The translations under genes and the position numbers were made by a program. A stretch of 64,000 nucleotides of DNA from Lasioglossum baleicum (Eukaryota; Arthropoda; Insecta; Hymenoptera; Halictidae), in the NCBI RefSeq assembly GCF_051020765.1, contig NC_134935.1, positions 18,749,742 to 18,813,741 on the forward strand. The letters run 5' to 3'. Below, one piece after another: positions 52,863-64,000 of the stretch. Numbering within the stretch: position 1 is the stretch's first letter; each line of letters opens with the position of its first letter. A model generated the notes under the pieces. The model saw only the letters and a list, made by a program, of their open reading frames with translations. It had not been told where the DNA came from and did no database searches.

Positions 52863-55303
52863 CTATAATCTTTCGAACGTGTCAACGATACTGTCTTTGG
52901 CTTATCAGATAATTCGAATAACCGCCATGAATCAACTAGACATCACTGGGTTGTTATTAAGCAATCATCAAATGGTCGTTACGCTGACCAAGCTTACCTT
53001 GAAAGTAGCATGTATCATAATTGTCATCGGGCTGAGGAACAAACGGTGGGACCGTTTTCAGCGGATCGTTCCAGGGGAAGTCCCGAAAGAGACTCATAGT
53101 CCGCACTTGTTTCGCTGACGGGCGCTCGTGTTGATCCGTAGTCAGAAGCGTATCGATGGCCTCCGTGGCTGCGGCTGACAAAGCTTCGTTGTCCTCCGGC
53201 CACGGAATGTCTTTGGCTAAAATATTGGCAAACACTGCTTGCGGTGTCTCGTCATTAAATGGCGGCACACCGGTGCAAAATTCAAAGAGACAGACGCCCA
53301 AAGCCCACCAATCTACCGCCGAACCATGACCTTTTTTCAGGAGCAACTCTGGTGCCAAATAATCCGGTGTTCCAAGTATACGGTCGTCCGATCTATTAGC
53401 AGCACCGGTCTGACCGCCTCTTCTAACAGACTTTGGTGTTCTGTAAGGTGTGTAACAGCAGCAGTTACTCGAACTTGCCGGTGTTTTGATAGGAGATATA
53501 CTGCTCTGAGGAGAACGATCCTGCTCCGACATATCGCTTGGAACATCGATGCTCGAATGCGACGTGGAAACAGCAGCAGAGGGCAGTGGAAGTTGAAATC
53601 TTGTAGTCTTGACTAAGGTTACCGTTTCCTGTCCTCCATCTTTCTCCTCTTCTTCCGTGCTATTACATCTCTGCTCAGCCCTCTCCTTCTGTTTTGCGGC
53701 GGATGGCACTGGTGTACTGAAAGCGACTCTTCCACCTGAACCAGTTTCTTGTCCTCCTCCGTTCATCACGCTGCTAATGTTATTCGGTGGTTTCAACGAT
53801 GCCGAAATGTTCGAATCTATAGGGCTTCTGGTGGAAAATATGCAGCCCCGGTTCTTCCTCTTCGGCGTTTTGTCCACGTCCAAGTCTATGGCATTTATCT
53901 CGCACGTTAAACCCGTTGTACCCCCAGCAGGTTGTACCCCCCTCTTTCTCTTCGCGCCTCTCGCAAACGATGTTGTGCACGTGCTTAACGGACTAGTATG
54001 GAAAGATGTATTATGCTGAGATTGTTCCGCTTCTAACGTGGACTCGTCTTCGTCATCCACATCCGGGTGCGGCTGACTATCAGCGCGAATAGACGAAGCT
54101 TCGCAGCACGTGTGGTAACTCCCGGAGCTGCTGTCTTGCACTTGATCGGTATCCGCAGCAGTTTTGCTATTGTATTCAAAGCGTCCCCCAAGCTGTAGAT
54201 CTTCGGCTGACTGAAAAGGGGTGACGCCAGATAGTCGAGAATAATCTGCCAACGCAGCAGAGGAGTTGACCGAGTTCGGTGATGATTGAAACTTGTTACA
54301 GTTCCGTTGCAAAGCAGCCAGCAAGTTAACGCCTGGCGTGCTCGTTTCGCTGAGATTCGAATCGCTGGTCGATTTCTGTCCAGAACCGAAAGACAAGTGC
54401 GAAGTCAACGACAGAAGCTGTCCAGGAGTTCTCGCGCAGAGACTGGGCGTACAATTGACTAAATCAGAGATTTCCAGGTCCCTGTGCAACGATATTTTAC
54501 TGAGCCCGAAGTCTGTCAACTTGACGTGGCCTTCTCGAGACAAAAGCATGTTGTCTGGCTTTAAATCTCTGTGTACAATCCCATGAGAGTGAAGATACTC
54601 CAATGCCAAACATATTTCAGCGGTATAAAAAGCTGCCATGGATTCCTCCATATAGCCATAAACACCCAACAAACTCTTAAGATCTCCACCCACCATATAC
54701 TCCATTACCAAATAGACGCTGCTCACCGACTGCAATGAGTAAAATAATTGTACGCAGTACGGACTATGAGTTAAGGCCAACGCGTTCCGCTCTATTATCA
54801 CTTGAGAGGCCATGTTCTTGTTTATCATCTCGTTTTTCTTCATCACTTTGATCGCGTATACTTTCTCAGAGTTGGACTTTTTATACCCAAGAAATACTTT
54901 GCCAAATGCTCCACGACTTATGGGTTTTACAATTTTGAAATCCTGAATCTCTGGTACCTGATGAAATTAAAAATGCGATATAGGACTAATCACGTTTTGT
55001 ATGTATAGTTGGTAGAAATTACACTTGGTGATATTCATAAACAACATTCACACAAAAAACATTTCTAACCTTTGCTGCAGGATTAACTATTTTAGATATC
55101 GTATTAAAAATAGAATTGTCGATCTGTCTATTACTGGTCGATGCCTGCTGCTGCGGTGTACATTCCCCGTACGGAATCTCCTGTTCTCGGCACTCGATGT
55201 CATTGTTGGTTCCACTTGTTGTGTTGTTATCATCTGTCTCGATGATTCGATCATTGCTGTCTAATAGACGTGAATTCAGCGAGGGACTCGCCGCCTCTTC
55301 CAT
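52863..55303 (-). CDS. gwl: Greatwall/MASTL mitotic kinase, 3 exons
   Basis: AGC-family Ser/Thr kinase that phosphorylates Endosulfine/ARPP19 and so inhibits PP2A-B55 at mitotic entry. Exons on the minus strand are 55303-55070, 54957-52998 and 52900-52863, giving 743 residues. The kinase N-lobe starts near 85, with a glycine loop RGAFGKV at 93-99, Lys115 (AIKV), HRDLKPDN with Asp209 and DFG at 227-229. The activation segment is then interrupted by about 380 Ser/Thr-rich residues before GTPDYLAPE near 607-615. This split kinase domain is diagnostic of Greatwall. The C-terminal tail contains PPFVPQPDD and ends in the 38-nt last exon ([12 protein letters not shown]). Length is somewhat below that of the Drosophila and human proteins. 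Residues 1-78 are a poorly conserved extension. The start is the first ATG of the exon. Confidence 0.95.
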
Positions 55304-56022
55304 TTAAAAAAGTAACCTAAACGAGAGACTTTGTCACGAACTTGCGTAACGGAACACACGTCAAACACCGCGCGCGACGCTTTGATTCATAAAATGAAAC
55401 CGCGGCACAAGAAACGCGAGGTCTTATTCATCGTTCTTTCATATTGTACGCTTTTCTCGTGTGTGCAACATACTTAAATATACTGAATTAACGGCTACCT
55501 GACATTTCTGCGCACGATCGCGCACTGCAGCGCACTGGCACGATTCCGTGACAACTCGTGGTGACAACATAAATACACTGCATTGTTCAGAACGCTCCAA
55601 CTACCAACAACAATATTTTTCCCCTAGTTACACGGAATCAATTTCCAGATTTCCAGTAACGGTTCGACAAATAATGTTTCTAATTTCTTTTATGTTTATT
55701 ACTATTTACTGCTAATTACAAATTTCTTTCGTAGTACAGTTCAGTACAGTTCCAGTACAGTTCTTTCGCATAGGAATTTTTACGTTGCTCAACGACTGCA
55801 CTGAAGAACTGCAGTTCCCGCGTTTGAAATTTATTCATATTCTCAACAGCTCAACGATTGTACTGACCAACAAGTATGTATCGTTATTCGCTCGCTTTCC
55901 GTATTACAAAGGAATCGTATCATAGCATTAGAATTTCATTTTATAATACCTGAAATTATAGATTTTTAGTACGCCGTCACTCCTACGCAAAAGACTTTAC
56001 TCATAACCATAATCATCTCGTC
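55304..56022. promoter_or_regulatory. Bidirectional intergenic region, Greatwall and VRK
   Basis: 719 bp between divergent start codons. It must hold both promoters and 5'UTRs. Visible features are TTCCCGCG abutting TTTGAA (55815-55828), three AGTACAGTTC-like units (55733-55763), and a duplicated GCTCAACGAYTGYACTGA (about 55788 and 55849). Confidence 0.7.
55815..55828 (+). promoter_or_regulatory. E2F-like plus CHR-like motif
   Basis: TTCCCGCG (E2F type) is directly followed by TTTGAA (cell-cycle homology region consensus). This pairing is typical of DREAM/E2F-controlled cell-cycle promoters. It lies about 195 bp upstream of the VRK ATG. Confidence 0.4.
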
Positions 56023-58880
56023 ATGTCTGCTGAAGTAGTAAAGAACAAGGAACCTAGGAAAAGAAAACCGAAAGCGTATAAATTGCCAGATCGGATATCT
56101 CCTGGAGAGATATTAACAGATATGACAAAAAAGCAATGGATTCTTGGCGAGTCCGTTGGTATCGGAGGATTTGGCGAAGTTTATTCCGGTGAGTACTATT
56201 TACACCTGTTTACACCCAACATGATTTCTATTTCTATTCAAACGTAGTAATTAGACTGCGAATCTTTGTGCAATTATACAAAACAGTAATAGATTTTGTA
56301 AATCGAAAAATATATTGTTATGTTGTTTTCAATGTAAAAGAACTATTTTATATATAAGTATAGAGAGAATGAAATGAATTTTTATTTTACTTCTGCTTCC
56401 CCCAATCAATGCAGAATATTTTCGTTTTGCAGAAAGCTCCTTATCGTTAGTCTAATAGTAACGAATAGACTACAGATATTTATGCAATTTGCAATTTTTC
56501 CAGATGAATTTCGAAGAAAGTGGAATCAAATAAAATCTTATTTTTAGCGGTAGTAACCTTTGCAAGTATGGAATAAATAAAAATCATATTCAATTTTGCC
56601 AAATTTTATACTCGAGCATTTTTTGAAAATTTTCAGAAGCCATACATACATAAAGATCCGCAGTCTAGTAATAAATTGATCAAACTAATGTAATTATAAT
56701 AAAAATTACAGCTGCTCCTTATAATGGAAAAGCTCCAAACGATTACCCAAATGTAATTAAAATTGTAAGTATTTATCGAATCATTGTTCGAATCACAGTC
56801 GAACCTCGATAACTTGAATCTCAAGGGAGAAACTAAAATCTTCTAGTTATAGAATCAATGTTTTTGTACAAGAGTTGATAATTTGCTGATTGTAATAGTT
56901 TTAAAGAAAGAGAAATTCAATTTTTCGAGATTAGTTTACATATAGTAAATATAATCTACTATTTAGGCCTTAGGCTCTTATATATATTACTAGTACGTAT
57001 TAAAGAAATCTGTGATTTTACTCTGCGTCAATGAATTAACAGACTGTCGATCGATGGTATTTTCAATGGTAATCAAAGCAGAAAATACATTTTCATCTTC
57101 GATATCATTGCATCTTTCTACGAAAGGAAGTTTTATATTTCGATTTATAAAGATTCTTAAAGCGCAGCAGGAGGAAGGAATGAACAAAAACGTTTCTTAC
57201 AGTGTCTTACACACAGAGGCTTTCGAGTTAAAGAGGTTCGAGATATCAAGGTTTTTGACTATGTGTACTTGAATTGTGTTTACGCACCGCCATATTTTTT
57301 CTAAATTATAGGAACCACATGAAAATGGGCCACTCTATGTAGAAATGCAATTTTACATGAGAAATGGTAAAGCTAACGATAGTAAGTATCCTTGTACCGA
57401 AAAAAATGTTCAGAATAGATAATTTTGTGTGGATGATATTAAACAAAGTACAAAATTTTTATCATACGATTGATTTCGCGTGGTTCTACTGCTGAAAAAT
57501 ATGAAATACACGTGATTGCTCAGATATCTGTTGTAAGAAAGGAAAGTTGATTTTTTAGTTGATGCTTGGGCGAAGAAGAAGAAACTTTCAGGGCTTGGAA
57601 TGCCCCCGTACCTTGGTTCTGGAAGTCACGAATACAAAAATACCAAATACAGATTTGTCGTGACGGAACGATACGGCATAGACTTGTGGAAGCTATTCGA
57701 ACAAAATAATAGACGATTTCCAGAGCACACGGTATATAAAGTAGCTTTACAAATAGTGAGTAGCAATGAACGTTTTTTGATTATACTTGTACGCGTGTGA
57801 CACAACTGATTCTAAAAACGTATATTTCGATACTCAGTTAAATGTATTAGAATATATTCATTCTAAAACGTACGTACATGGAGATATAAAAGGATCAAAC
57901 TTGATGTTGCATCCAAAGTCTCCGGATCAGGTTTATCTGGTAGATTTTGGACTGGCATGTCGTTACACGACAAAGAACGAATATAAACTGGACCCTAAGA
58001 GAGCACATAACGGAACCACAGAATATAATAGTAGAGATGCTCATACAGGAGGTAACGATATGTAATTGCATATTAAATTTTTATATTTGCATTTGCCATG
58101 TTTGGATAAGGTCAAGAAGATAATATAAGGCATTCGTTCATTTTAGTTCCAACGATGCGCGGTGATTTAGAAATTTTGGGCTACAATATGATCCAATGGT
58201 TATGCGGTTCACTCTTGTGGGAAAAAGATATATCAGATCCGGCTGCGGTACACAAGCAAAAAGAGAAAGCATTTGAAAATATCCCAGGATTTTTAAAACA
58301 CACTTTCCACGGAACAGTTCCAAAATCTATACTTCGGTACATGACTCGATTAGCAAGTATGAAGTTTAACGATGTACCAGATTACGAAGAATTCAAGAAA
58401 ACATTAACAGATGGTTTAAAGCAATTGTCACATAAACCAGAAGGGAAGTTGGAGTTTAAAAATAGTGTTCATCATAATCATACACAAGCAGTCCTAAAAC
58501 CCGTTACTCCGCTAGATGTAAAAGTGCCAACAGTAAATAGAACTGGAAAGAGCCCGCGTATCGGAGCATTAAAGAATCCTAGAAGGAGGAAAGTCCCAAG
58601 TCCTGTAAGAAGTCTCGATGATAGTACTGTAGGTATCGTAATAGATAAAAAGCGTGCTGGTATGAAAGATATACAAAAAGTATTAAATGACATGGAATCT
58701 GACGGAGAATATGATATAAAAATAGTTAGAAAGGCAAAAAAGGTTCCTAAACCTATTCCTGCACATATACCCACGGCTGTACAGGGTGTTGTTGTTAAAA
58801 ACAGGAGAAGAAATAATGTGAATTATCACGAGGTGAGCTCAGACTCTGAACCAGAGATCAGGAACAAAAATAGGAAATAA
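56023..58880 (+). CDS. ball: VRK1-type kinase (NHK-1/ballchen), 6 exons
   Basis: Nuclear Ser/Thr kinase of the vaccinia-related kinase family (CK1 group). In flies NHK-1 phosphorylates BAF and histone H2A and is needed for meiotic and mitotic chromatin and nuclear-envelope dynamics. Exons 56023-56188, 56712-56764, 57312-57381, 57559-57755, 57838-58051 and 58147-58880 give 477 residues with matching phases. A basic N-terminus (PRKRKPK) precedes the glycine loop GIGGFGEV (46-53) and Lys72 (VIKI). YVHGDIKGSN carries Asp178, and VDFG carries Asp198; HGD in place of HRD is usual for VRKs. The C-lobe marker RGDLEILGYNMIQWL follows. After about 340 comes a basic tail with GAxKNPRRRKVPSP-like and acidic segments, consistent with nuclear localisation. 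Intron 1 carries two MITEs. The gene symbol is by family; orthology is well supported but not phylogenetically tested. Confidence 0.94.
56252..56454. mobile_element. TA-flanked MITE, copy 9 (VRK intron 1)
   Basis: Left TAGACTGCGAATCTTTGTGC, right GCAGAAAGCTCCTTATCGTT then AGTCTA; 203 bp, somewhat decayed on the right. Confidence 0.7.
56466..56667. mobile_element. TA-flanked MITE, copy 10 (VRK intron 1)
   Basis: Left TAGACTACAGATATTTATGC, right ACATAAAGATCCGCAGTCTA; 202 bp. It begins 11 bp after copy 9 ends, in the same orientation-neutral arrangement. Confidence 0.8.
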
Positions 58881-59171
58881 GATTAGATAATAATAATCTA
58901 TTAAACGGAAGATGATCACGGCCTAAAAGTACAACAACACTGTTAATCGCGCTATATTTGTACAAAAGTAAATGACGTATTTTAAATTGCATTGCATACG
59001 AAAGAAAAGACGTGTAAACAAATCCTTATTGAAATGGTACATGATTTCTGTACATGTGAATTATTTTATATACAGATTCATGTTCGCGTGTATTAACAAT
59101 GTTTAAAGATTACAAATACACTAGGCTACCTTAGTGTTTGTTTGCTTTGTTCTTAATAGCAAGAGTAATAA

Positions 59172-59177
59172 TTTATT
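59172..59177 (-). terminator. Candidate poly(A) signal for NEMF
   Basis: AATAAA on the minus strand, 104 bp after the NEMF stop codon. Confidence 0.5.
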
Positions 59178-59216
59178 ACGTAACGTAATTTGAATCGAAA
59201 TCTCCTTATATGTATT

Positions 59217-59246
59217 TTGTATATATATATATATATATATATATAT
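59217..59246. repeat. (TA)n microsatellite
   Basis: About 15 TA units in the VRK/NEMF spacer. Confidence 0.95.
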
Positions 59247-59280
59247 TGTATATGTGTGTATGTAGCAATACAAAAATAAT

Positions 59281-62200
59281 TTACTTCTTTAGTTTCTGTA
59301 TTTGAGGAGCACTTATTTTCACTTTTCCAGGAATATTCCTAGCTATTGTTTCTTCCTTTACGGCTTTTAATAAATCTTTTTCTCGTGAAGTAATTTCTTT
59401 ATCTTTCGAAAATACTGTCACTGCAGTTTTCGCAGCTTTTCCCCTCTTACCTGTCCCTGGTGTTAATTTTACTTTGAATCTGAAAAATAATACATATCAA
59501 ATAAATATGACGAAGATAAACATTATTATAATATTGTATAATTTTGAAAAAGAAATTCGATGCACTTGTAATTCAGTAGAGTATTGTAAGGTGCCACAAC
59601 TGGTACAGCGAACAGCAATTCATCTTCCGAAATAGGTTTTCCCGTTAACTGATCCAGCATGTCGACTTCTGGTCCCGGCGCGTTGTCTTCTTCTTCATTG
59701 TCTACAATTTGAAGATTTTGCGGTGGAGGTGGTTTCGCCGGACCTTTTTTCTTCCCTTGTTGTTTTGGCCCAGATGGATCTTTATTTTTACTTTTTCTTT
59801 TATCTTCTTTTGCAGCACCTGCTGACTAAACGAATAATTAATTATTTAAATTAAAATACATTGCTATTACTATTGTTATGTCAGAGACACCGCGTAGTCT
59901 ACATAAAACTACACCTACTTGAAGAACTTGCATAGATAATTTTCTATCTTCCTCATCTTGATCTTTATATTTCTCTTTCATTTTCTTCAATTTTCCTTTC
60001 TGGCCTCTTTTCAGTGCTACTTGATCGTTTTTCTTAGTTTCTGTTTCGATCTTTCTATTTTCATGCTTTAGCTGCTTATTTTGATCGGAACTCTTTTCCT
60101 TAATGGTATTATTGATAACTATTGGTTTATTATCGCCCAAGTAAATCACGTTTTCATCATTGACCTGTGGTGTTATTGTTTGGTTTTTGTTGATGCGCAG
60201 TCTAATTCTATAACACGGAAACACAACCATTACGCATTCAATTTTTCGACGAGGAAGACGCAAATCTGTATTTTCTGCATCTACATGCTTACTTGGAACC
60301 AGACATATCAATTTTAATTTGCGTATCTGGAAGTTGCGATACGATCTCATCTTCGTCGCTAGCAATCTCTTCTGTATTTAAATCCTGGTTGGATTCTTCC
60401 CGAATAGGGATTAAATCATTCTTCCGCTCGAATTGCTCCTCTATATTTAATCAAACGAAATAAGATCAAGTTCATATAAAATTAAATGTGTGTTATTATA
60501 CAATAATTAACATACTATTACCTTCGTCAGACTGATCATCCCCTATTAATTCTATCTCTTTATCATCTTCGACTGTCGTTTCTGCATGATCACTTTCATC
60601 ATCATCATCTACAACTCTGACCCTTCTTTCATCCTTGTGCCTTTCGATCGAGCTTTCTTCTAAACGAAATAGAAATCCTAATCCCATGATTAACTGACAC
60701 GGTGGCAAGTAATTCTTTTTCCCGCGGATCATAAATGATCCAGTCGTAAGATATTCTCCGGTCGGAGCTGTTTTCGAAACTTGGTCATTGTTTACCCACC
60801 ATGCTCCAGCTACGACTTTGGCTTCCCATGCGATACTAACGATATCAGAACATCTTTATATAATAAACTTCTGATACAGTAAAGTTACGATTTAGCTCTC
60901 AGCACTCGGAGCTATTTTAACTCGAAAATTAAACATTTCTTCCTAGCTAGAATCGTTTTCATCCTCTATGATTCATTTAAATTTGGTGGATATGAAATTA
61001 AAATAATACCCGATGTATTTAAATGTTTAGTAATTGATTAGATAGATAGCAAAATATTTAATAATGCGAACAATATTTTGAATAATGGTAGAGCAATTTT
61101 TAATGGCGTGACCTCAGAGTGACTACCCGAGTGCTAAGCGTTAATAGATTATGATTATATAATACGTATATTCTTATAGAATATACCTGTAGGCAACAGC
61201 CATTGTACCTGCCTCAGCCAAAGTTTTCGGAGGCACAGGATTTCCAGCAGAATTTTTAATTACTACAGAACTGGCACCAGTTAAATCAGCGTGAACGTAT
61301 ATATCTCCAGATTTAAGATACCTTTTCACTATCAGCTCATTCTGCTGTTGATCCCTCCCACCAATGACTATAAAACGATGAAATGATTAATTGACGATTG
61401 TTTTTCAGAGATACGATCACACGAACGTACCTAAATAATTTTCAGAGCTAACGAACCAATAAAACTTTTCAAACCAATACACTTTTCTCAATTTATTGAT
61501 ACTGTGAATGGCTTGAACTTCTTTCAACGTTTGCTTTGTCTTTTTCTCCGCAGACTTCAAAGCCTTATCCTGCGACTCTATTGTTTTCTGTTGTTTCTTA
61601 GCCGCGGACCTCTTCCGACTATAGTACCTCCTGGCATTCGCGAAAGCGCTACGAGCTAAATCGATATCGATTAACATTGGTTTCAATTCTGATTCTTCGT
61701 CACCGCTGTCGTCTTCGTAAGGATCGTGTAAAAGTAACGTAATATGATTTGTCTCCAATTTCAACTGTTTTATCGCAGATGCAACAGGGTCACCTCTATT
61801 TTCTGCTTCTTTCAACAGAACTTTTATATCCGGCCAAGCCATCTGATTCGCGAGTGCACTTTGTATAGCTAATATGGCATTGTCTACCAAAGTTTGATTT
61901 CTAGAAATCAATTCTGCTTTTTGCTCATCTACCTCTTGAGTTTTTTCCAGCGAGACGAGCCTCTGATCATGGTCTTTCCTAACATTCTCTAGTTTCTTAA
62001 GAGCTTCGCGCTCCTGCTGCAAAGCCTTCAAATCTAATTTTTGACCTTCCATCGCGGAAAAGTATTCATCTACCGAAACATCAAAAGAGAGAAACTCTTT
62101 GTAACAATGATCTTTGTGTTGTTCGAATAAAACTGGATGAAATTCGATATTAGCGTAAACAAAATCTTCTTTGCCGTCCGTTGTTGGTTTTCTTTCTTTC

Positions 62201-63311
62201 TTTTGTATAATGTAGCCCCGAGAAATATTTTTTCTGGCTGACTCCATCATATCGCTCGCACATTCCAAAGCTTGAATTAATTTTGGCATGTGATCCGTTA
62301 CGTTAAAATCTTTGCCAATTTTACAACCAAGAGCGAAACCATGCTTCGACAAAACATGATCGATCAACGAAGAACCAAATTCCAAAAGTGGATTCAGAAC
62401 CTTTTTCAAACTTTCTCCCGGTTTAGCATTTTCAAGGTGCTGCTGAATGTCTTCTACCGGTGGCATGCTATTTTTATGGGCACGGTCCGTGGGATATTTT
62501 TCTCTAACAGCAAACCTGGTTGCATTGTACACACTGTTTGTTAGTAATATTTTCATACGAGAGATTAAGTATTTCAGTTTCATTATATTTTACCTGACTT
62601 TATCTCCCTCTGTATGAGGTCTCAAAATATTTAAAATAGTCATCTCGTGGTCTGTAAGGACAATGTTACCTCGATCGTATAGTTCCAATATTATATGATA
62701 CGCAGCCTCGCCGGAACCAAATTGTAAATCTATTATTCTATCTACACCTATTTGAGCGAGACTTTCCAGTCGTTTATTCTTAAGGTGTTTACGCATCTGA
62801 GAAAATTGGAAATAGCGTTATATATGTGTAATATAAATATTAATATTTTAATATTTTAATATTAATATTAATATATATGAAATGAAGAATTTTTTTATTA
62901 TTTTTCATTATACTATTGCATTTCTTTTGCATACTTTCATAGAAAATCCTGATGGAGCTACATTTTTTGGCCATTCAAAGGCTGTTGTATGGATTCTATT
63001 ACCAGATTCTAATAAAAGAACATGTTTTTCTTCGCTTCGTTGAAGACGAATCAGATAAGTTCGATGATCAATGTCATAAACTTGATTTACACGCATACCG
63101 ATGAGCCTAAAAATCAAAATTCGTTATAGATACACCAAAATGAAATGTGGCTACGCGATAATAGTTTGAAAGTAATTTAGAAATATAAAAGCTTATCACA
63201 GCTTGTTAAGGATTTGATAAATTTCTATATAAATACACACAGTGTATTTACTCACTTTTGTAGTTCAGTTATGGTGCAAACAATATCGTAGGAATTAAAT
63301 CTCGTCTTCAT
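59281..63311 (-). CDS. Clbn: NEMF/Caliban, Rqc2-family ribosome quality-control factor, 10 exons
   Basis: Binds obstructed 60S subunits with peptidyl-tRNA, recruits the Listerin E3 ligase and in Rqc2/NEMF directs C-terminal tailing of stalled chains; fly Caliban was also described as a nuclear export mediator. Minus-strand exons are 63311-63256, 63106-62935, 62796-62594, 62515-61431, 61367-61187, 60835-60522, 60440-60293, 60201-59919, 59825-59566 and 59479-59281, giving 966 residues with every phase consistent. NFACT-N begins [10 protein letters not shown]. Asp9 and the Asp95-Arg96 pair ([11 protein letters not shown]), required for tailing in Rqc2, are present. Helix-hairpin-helix and long coiled-coil segments follow ([28 protein letters not shown]). 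The NFACT-R domain starts at [11 protein letters not shown] (about 506) and includes [11 protein letters not shown]. An acidic, then Lys-rich middle has [26 protein letters not shown] follows, ending [14 protein letters not shown]. The acceptors of exons 7 and 8 are the least certain. Confidence 0.93.
60892..61144. mobile_element. piggyBac-like MITE in NEMF intron 5
   Basis: Inverted ends carry AGCACTCGG on the left and CCGAGTGCT on the right, with TTAA just outside the right end. The interior (AATGTTTAGTAATTGATTAG, AACAATATTTTGAATAATGG) matches 7960-8045 in grh intron 1. Confidence 0.7.
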
Positions 63312-64000
63312 TTTTATGCCGGCTCGATATTATATTATACAGATATTGATATAATATTATGGTTTTTTGAAGTTTCACATAACCTTTACGATACGTGCAT
63401 TCCGGGTTCCGTTGGGTTCCGTCAACTATTTAGAGAAGAAATCTACAGCGGGAGACATAACATATATGAGGGTCAAAATGAGAGCTCAATTTCATTGAAA
63501 ATATATCATGTGATTAATTTCTAATGGTGCTTTGAATCGTATTTGATCGTATTAGATTCTAGAACTTATTGGAATTATTTAGGTAAATAGACCAACCCCA
63601 ACCAAGGTAAATAGACCAATCACCCAATCACCCAATGTCTGGTCAGTGCTTCGATTGAGCCCAACTTTTTTGATACGATGGATGGCCGCTAGAGGCGCTG
63701 CGCGGAAAAACAGTAACGTATCTACTATTGGGTAGATGAAATGGGGTTCCTTGAGCACCCCGCAGAATTTTAAAAAAGGGCCTAGCCCAGTGGTCAGCAC
63801 GGAGGAGACTCTGCAGGCCGCTCTCGGCTCGCGCCGCCTCCTTTTCCCACCGCACGTCTCGCTCTCCGTAACGGCCCTAGTCCTCAGGCCCGTACATATC
63901 CCAGACTGTATGAACTGCGCGTGGCGCATTAGGGCGACACTCGTATCAATGGGTTTCGACATTACCGTTGAGGTACTATTGTCAATGCGTTTTTTTTTAT
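63312..64000. other. Upstream flank of NEMF
   Basis: Contains the NEMF promoter and 5'UTR. No other coding exon is recognised. Minus-strand frames at 63579-63962 have no family resemblance. A GGGTTCCGTT-like direct repeat occurs near 63405-63425. Confidence 0.5.

Larger units (their letters stand above)
58881..59280. other. Tail-to-tail spacer between VRK and NEMF
   Basis: 400 bp holding the 3'UTRs of both genes, which probably overlap. It contains a (TA)n tract at 59217-59246. TTTATT at 59172-59177 is a minus-strand AATAAA suitable for NEMF. Confidence 0.65.

Noticed and set aside
54844..54846. Greatwall start inside the second exon
   Set aside because: The frame continues upstream through the glycine loop (RGAFGKV) to a splice acceptor at 54958, joining an ATG exon at 55303-55070 in phase.

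Overview
The window looks like nuclear DNA of an insect, most likely a hymenopteran (bee, wasp or ant; probably aculeate). Genes are split by GT-AG introns, the proteins match insect families throughout, and non-coding DNA is full of (GA)n tracts, CGGCG-type pentamer runs and short DNA transposons. The species call is inference. No bacterial, viral, tRNA, rRNA or CRISPR feature was found.

Layout. 1-7358: non-coding DNA upstream of the first gene. 7359-35253 (+): grainy head (grh), a CP2/LSF-class transcription factor of epithelial and neural development. It is rebuilt here as 11 coding exons giving 845 residues, with introns up to about 7 kb that host many miniature transposons. 35254-about 38.9 kb: probable grh 3'UTR. 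38.9-48.0 kb: gene desert with foldback elements and microsatellites. 48026-52322 (+): secreted clip-domain serine protease, 6 exons, 511 residues. 52863-55303 (-): Greatwall/MASTL mitotic kinase, 3 exons, 743 residues. 56023-58880 (+): VRK1/NHK-1/ballchen-type kinase, 6 exons, 477 residues. 59281-63311 (-): NEMF/Caliban (Rqc2 family) ribosome quality-control factor, 10 exons, 966 residues. 63312-64000: upstream flank of NEMF.

How the genes relate. The right end is compact: the protease and Greatwall are tail to tail, Greatwall and VRK are head to head across 719 bp, and VRK and NEMF are tail to tail across 400 bp. Greatwall (through Endosulfine and PP2A-B55) and VRK1/NHK-1 (through BAF) are both known to promote the phosphorylated mitotic state of nuclear-envelope proteins. 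The shared intergenic region carries an E2F-like plus CHR-like motif pair, so co-expression is a reasonable hypothesis.

Repeats. The most notable repeat signal is a family of about 200-bp elements with TA-flanked inverted ends. At least nine copies and one fragment occur in 64 kb, two of them side by side in a VRK intron and one split by later insertions in grh intron 1. hAT-like elements (two with 8-bp target duplications), piggyBac-like elements and a 690-bp full-length foldback are also present. I saw no wholly unknown gene system. The repeat families, a near-perfect inverted repeat upstream of grh and the kinase-pair promoter are the best leads.
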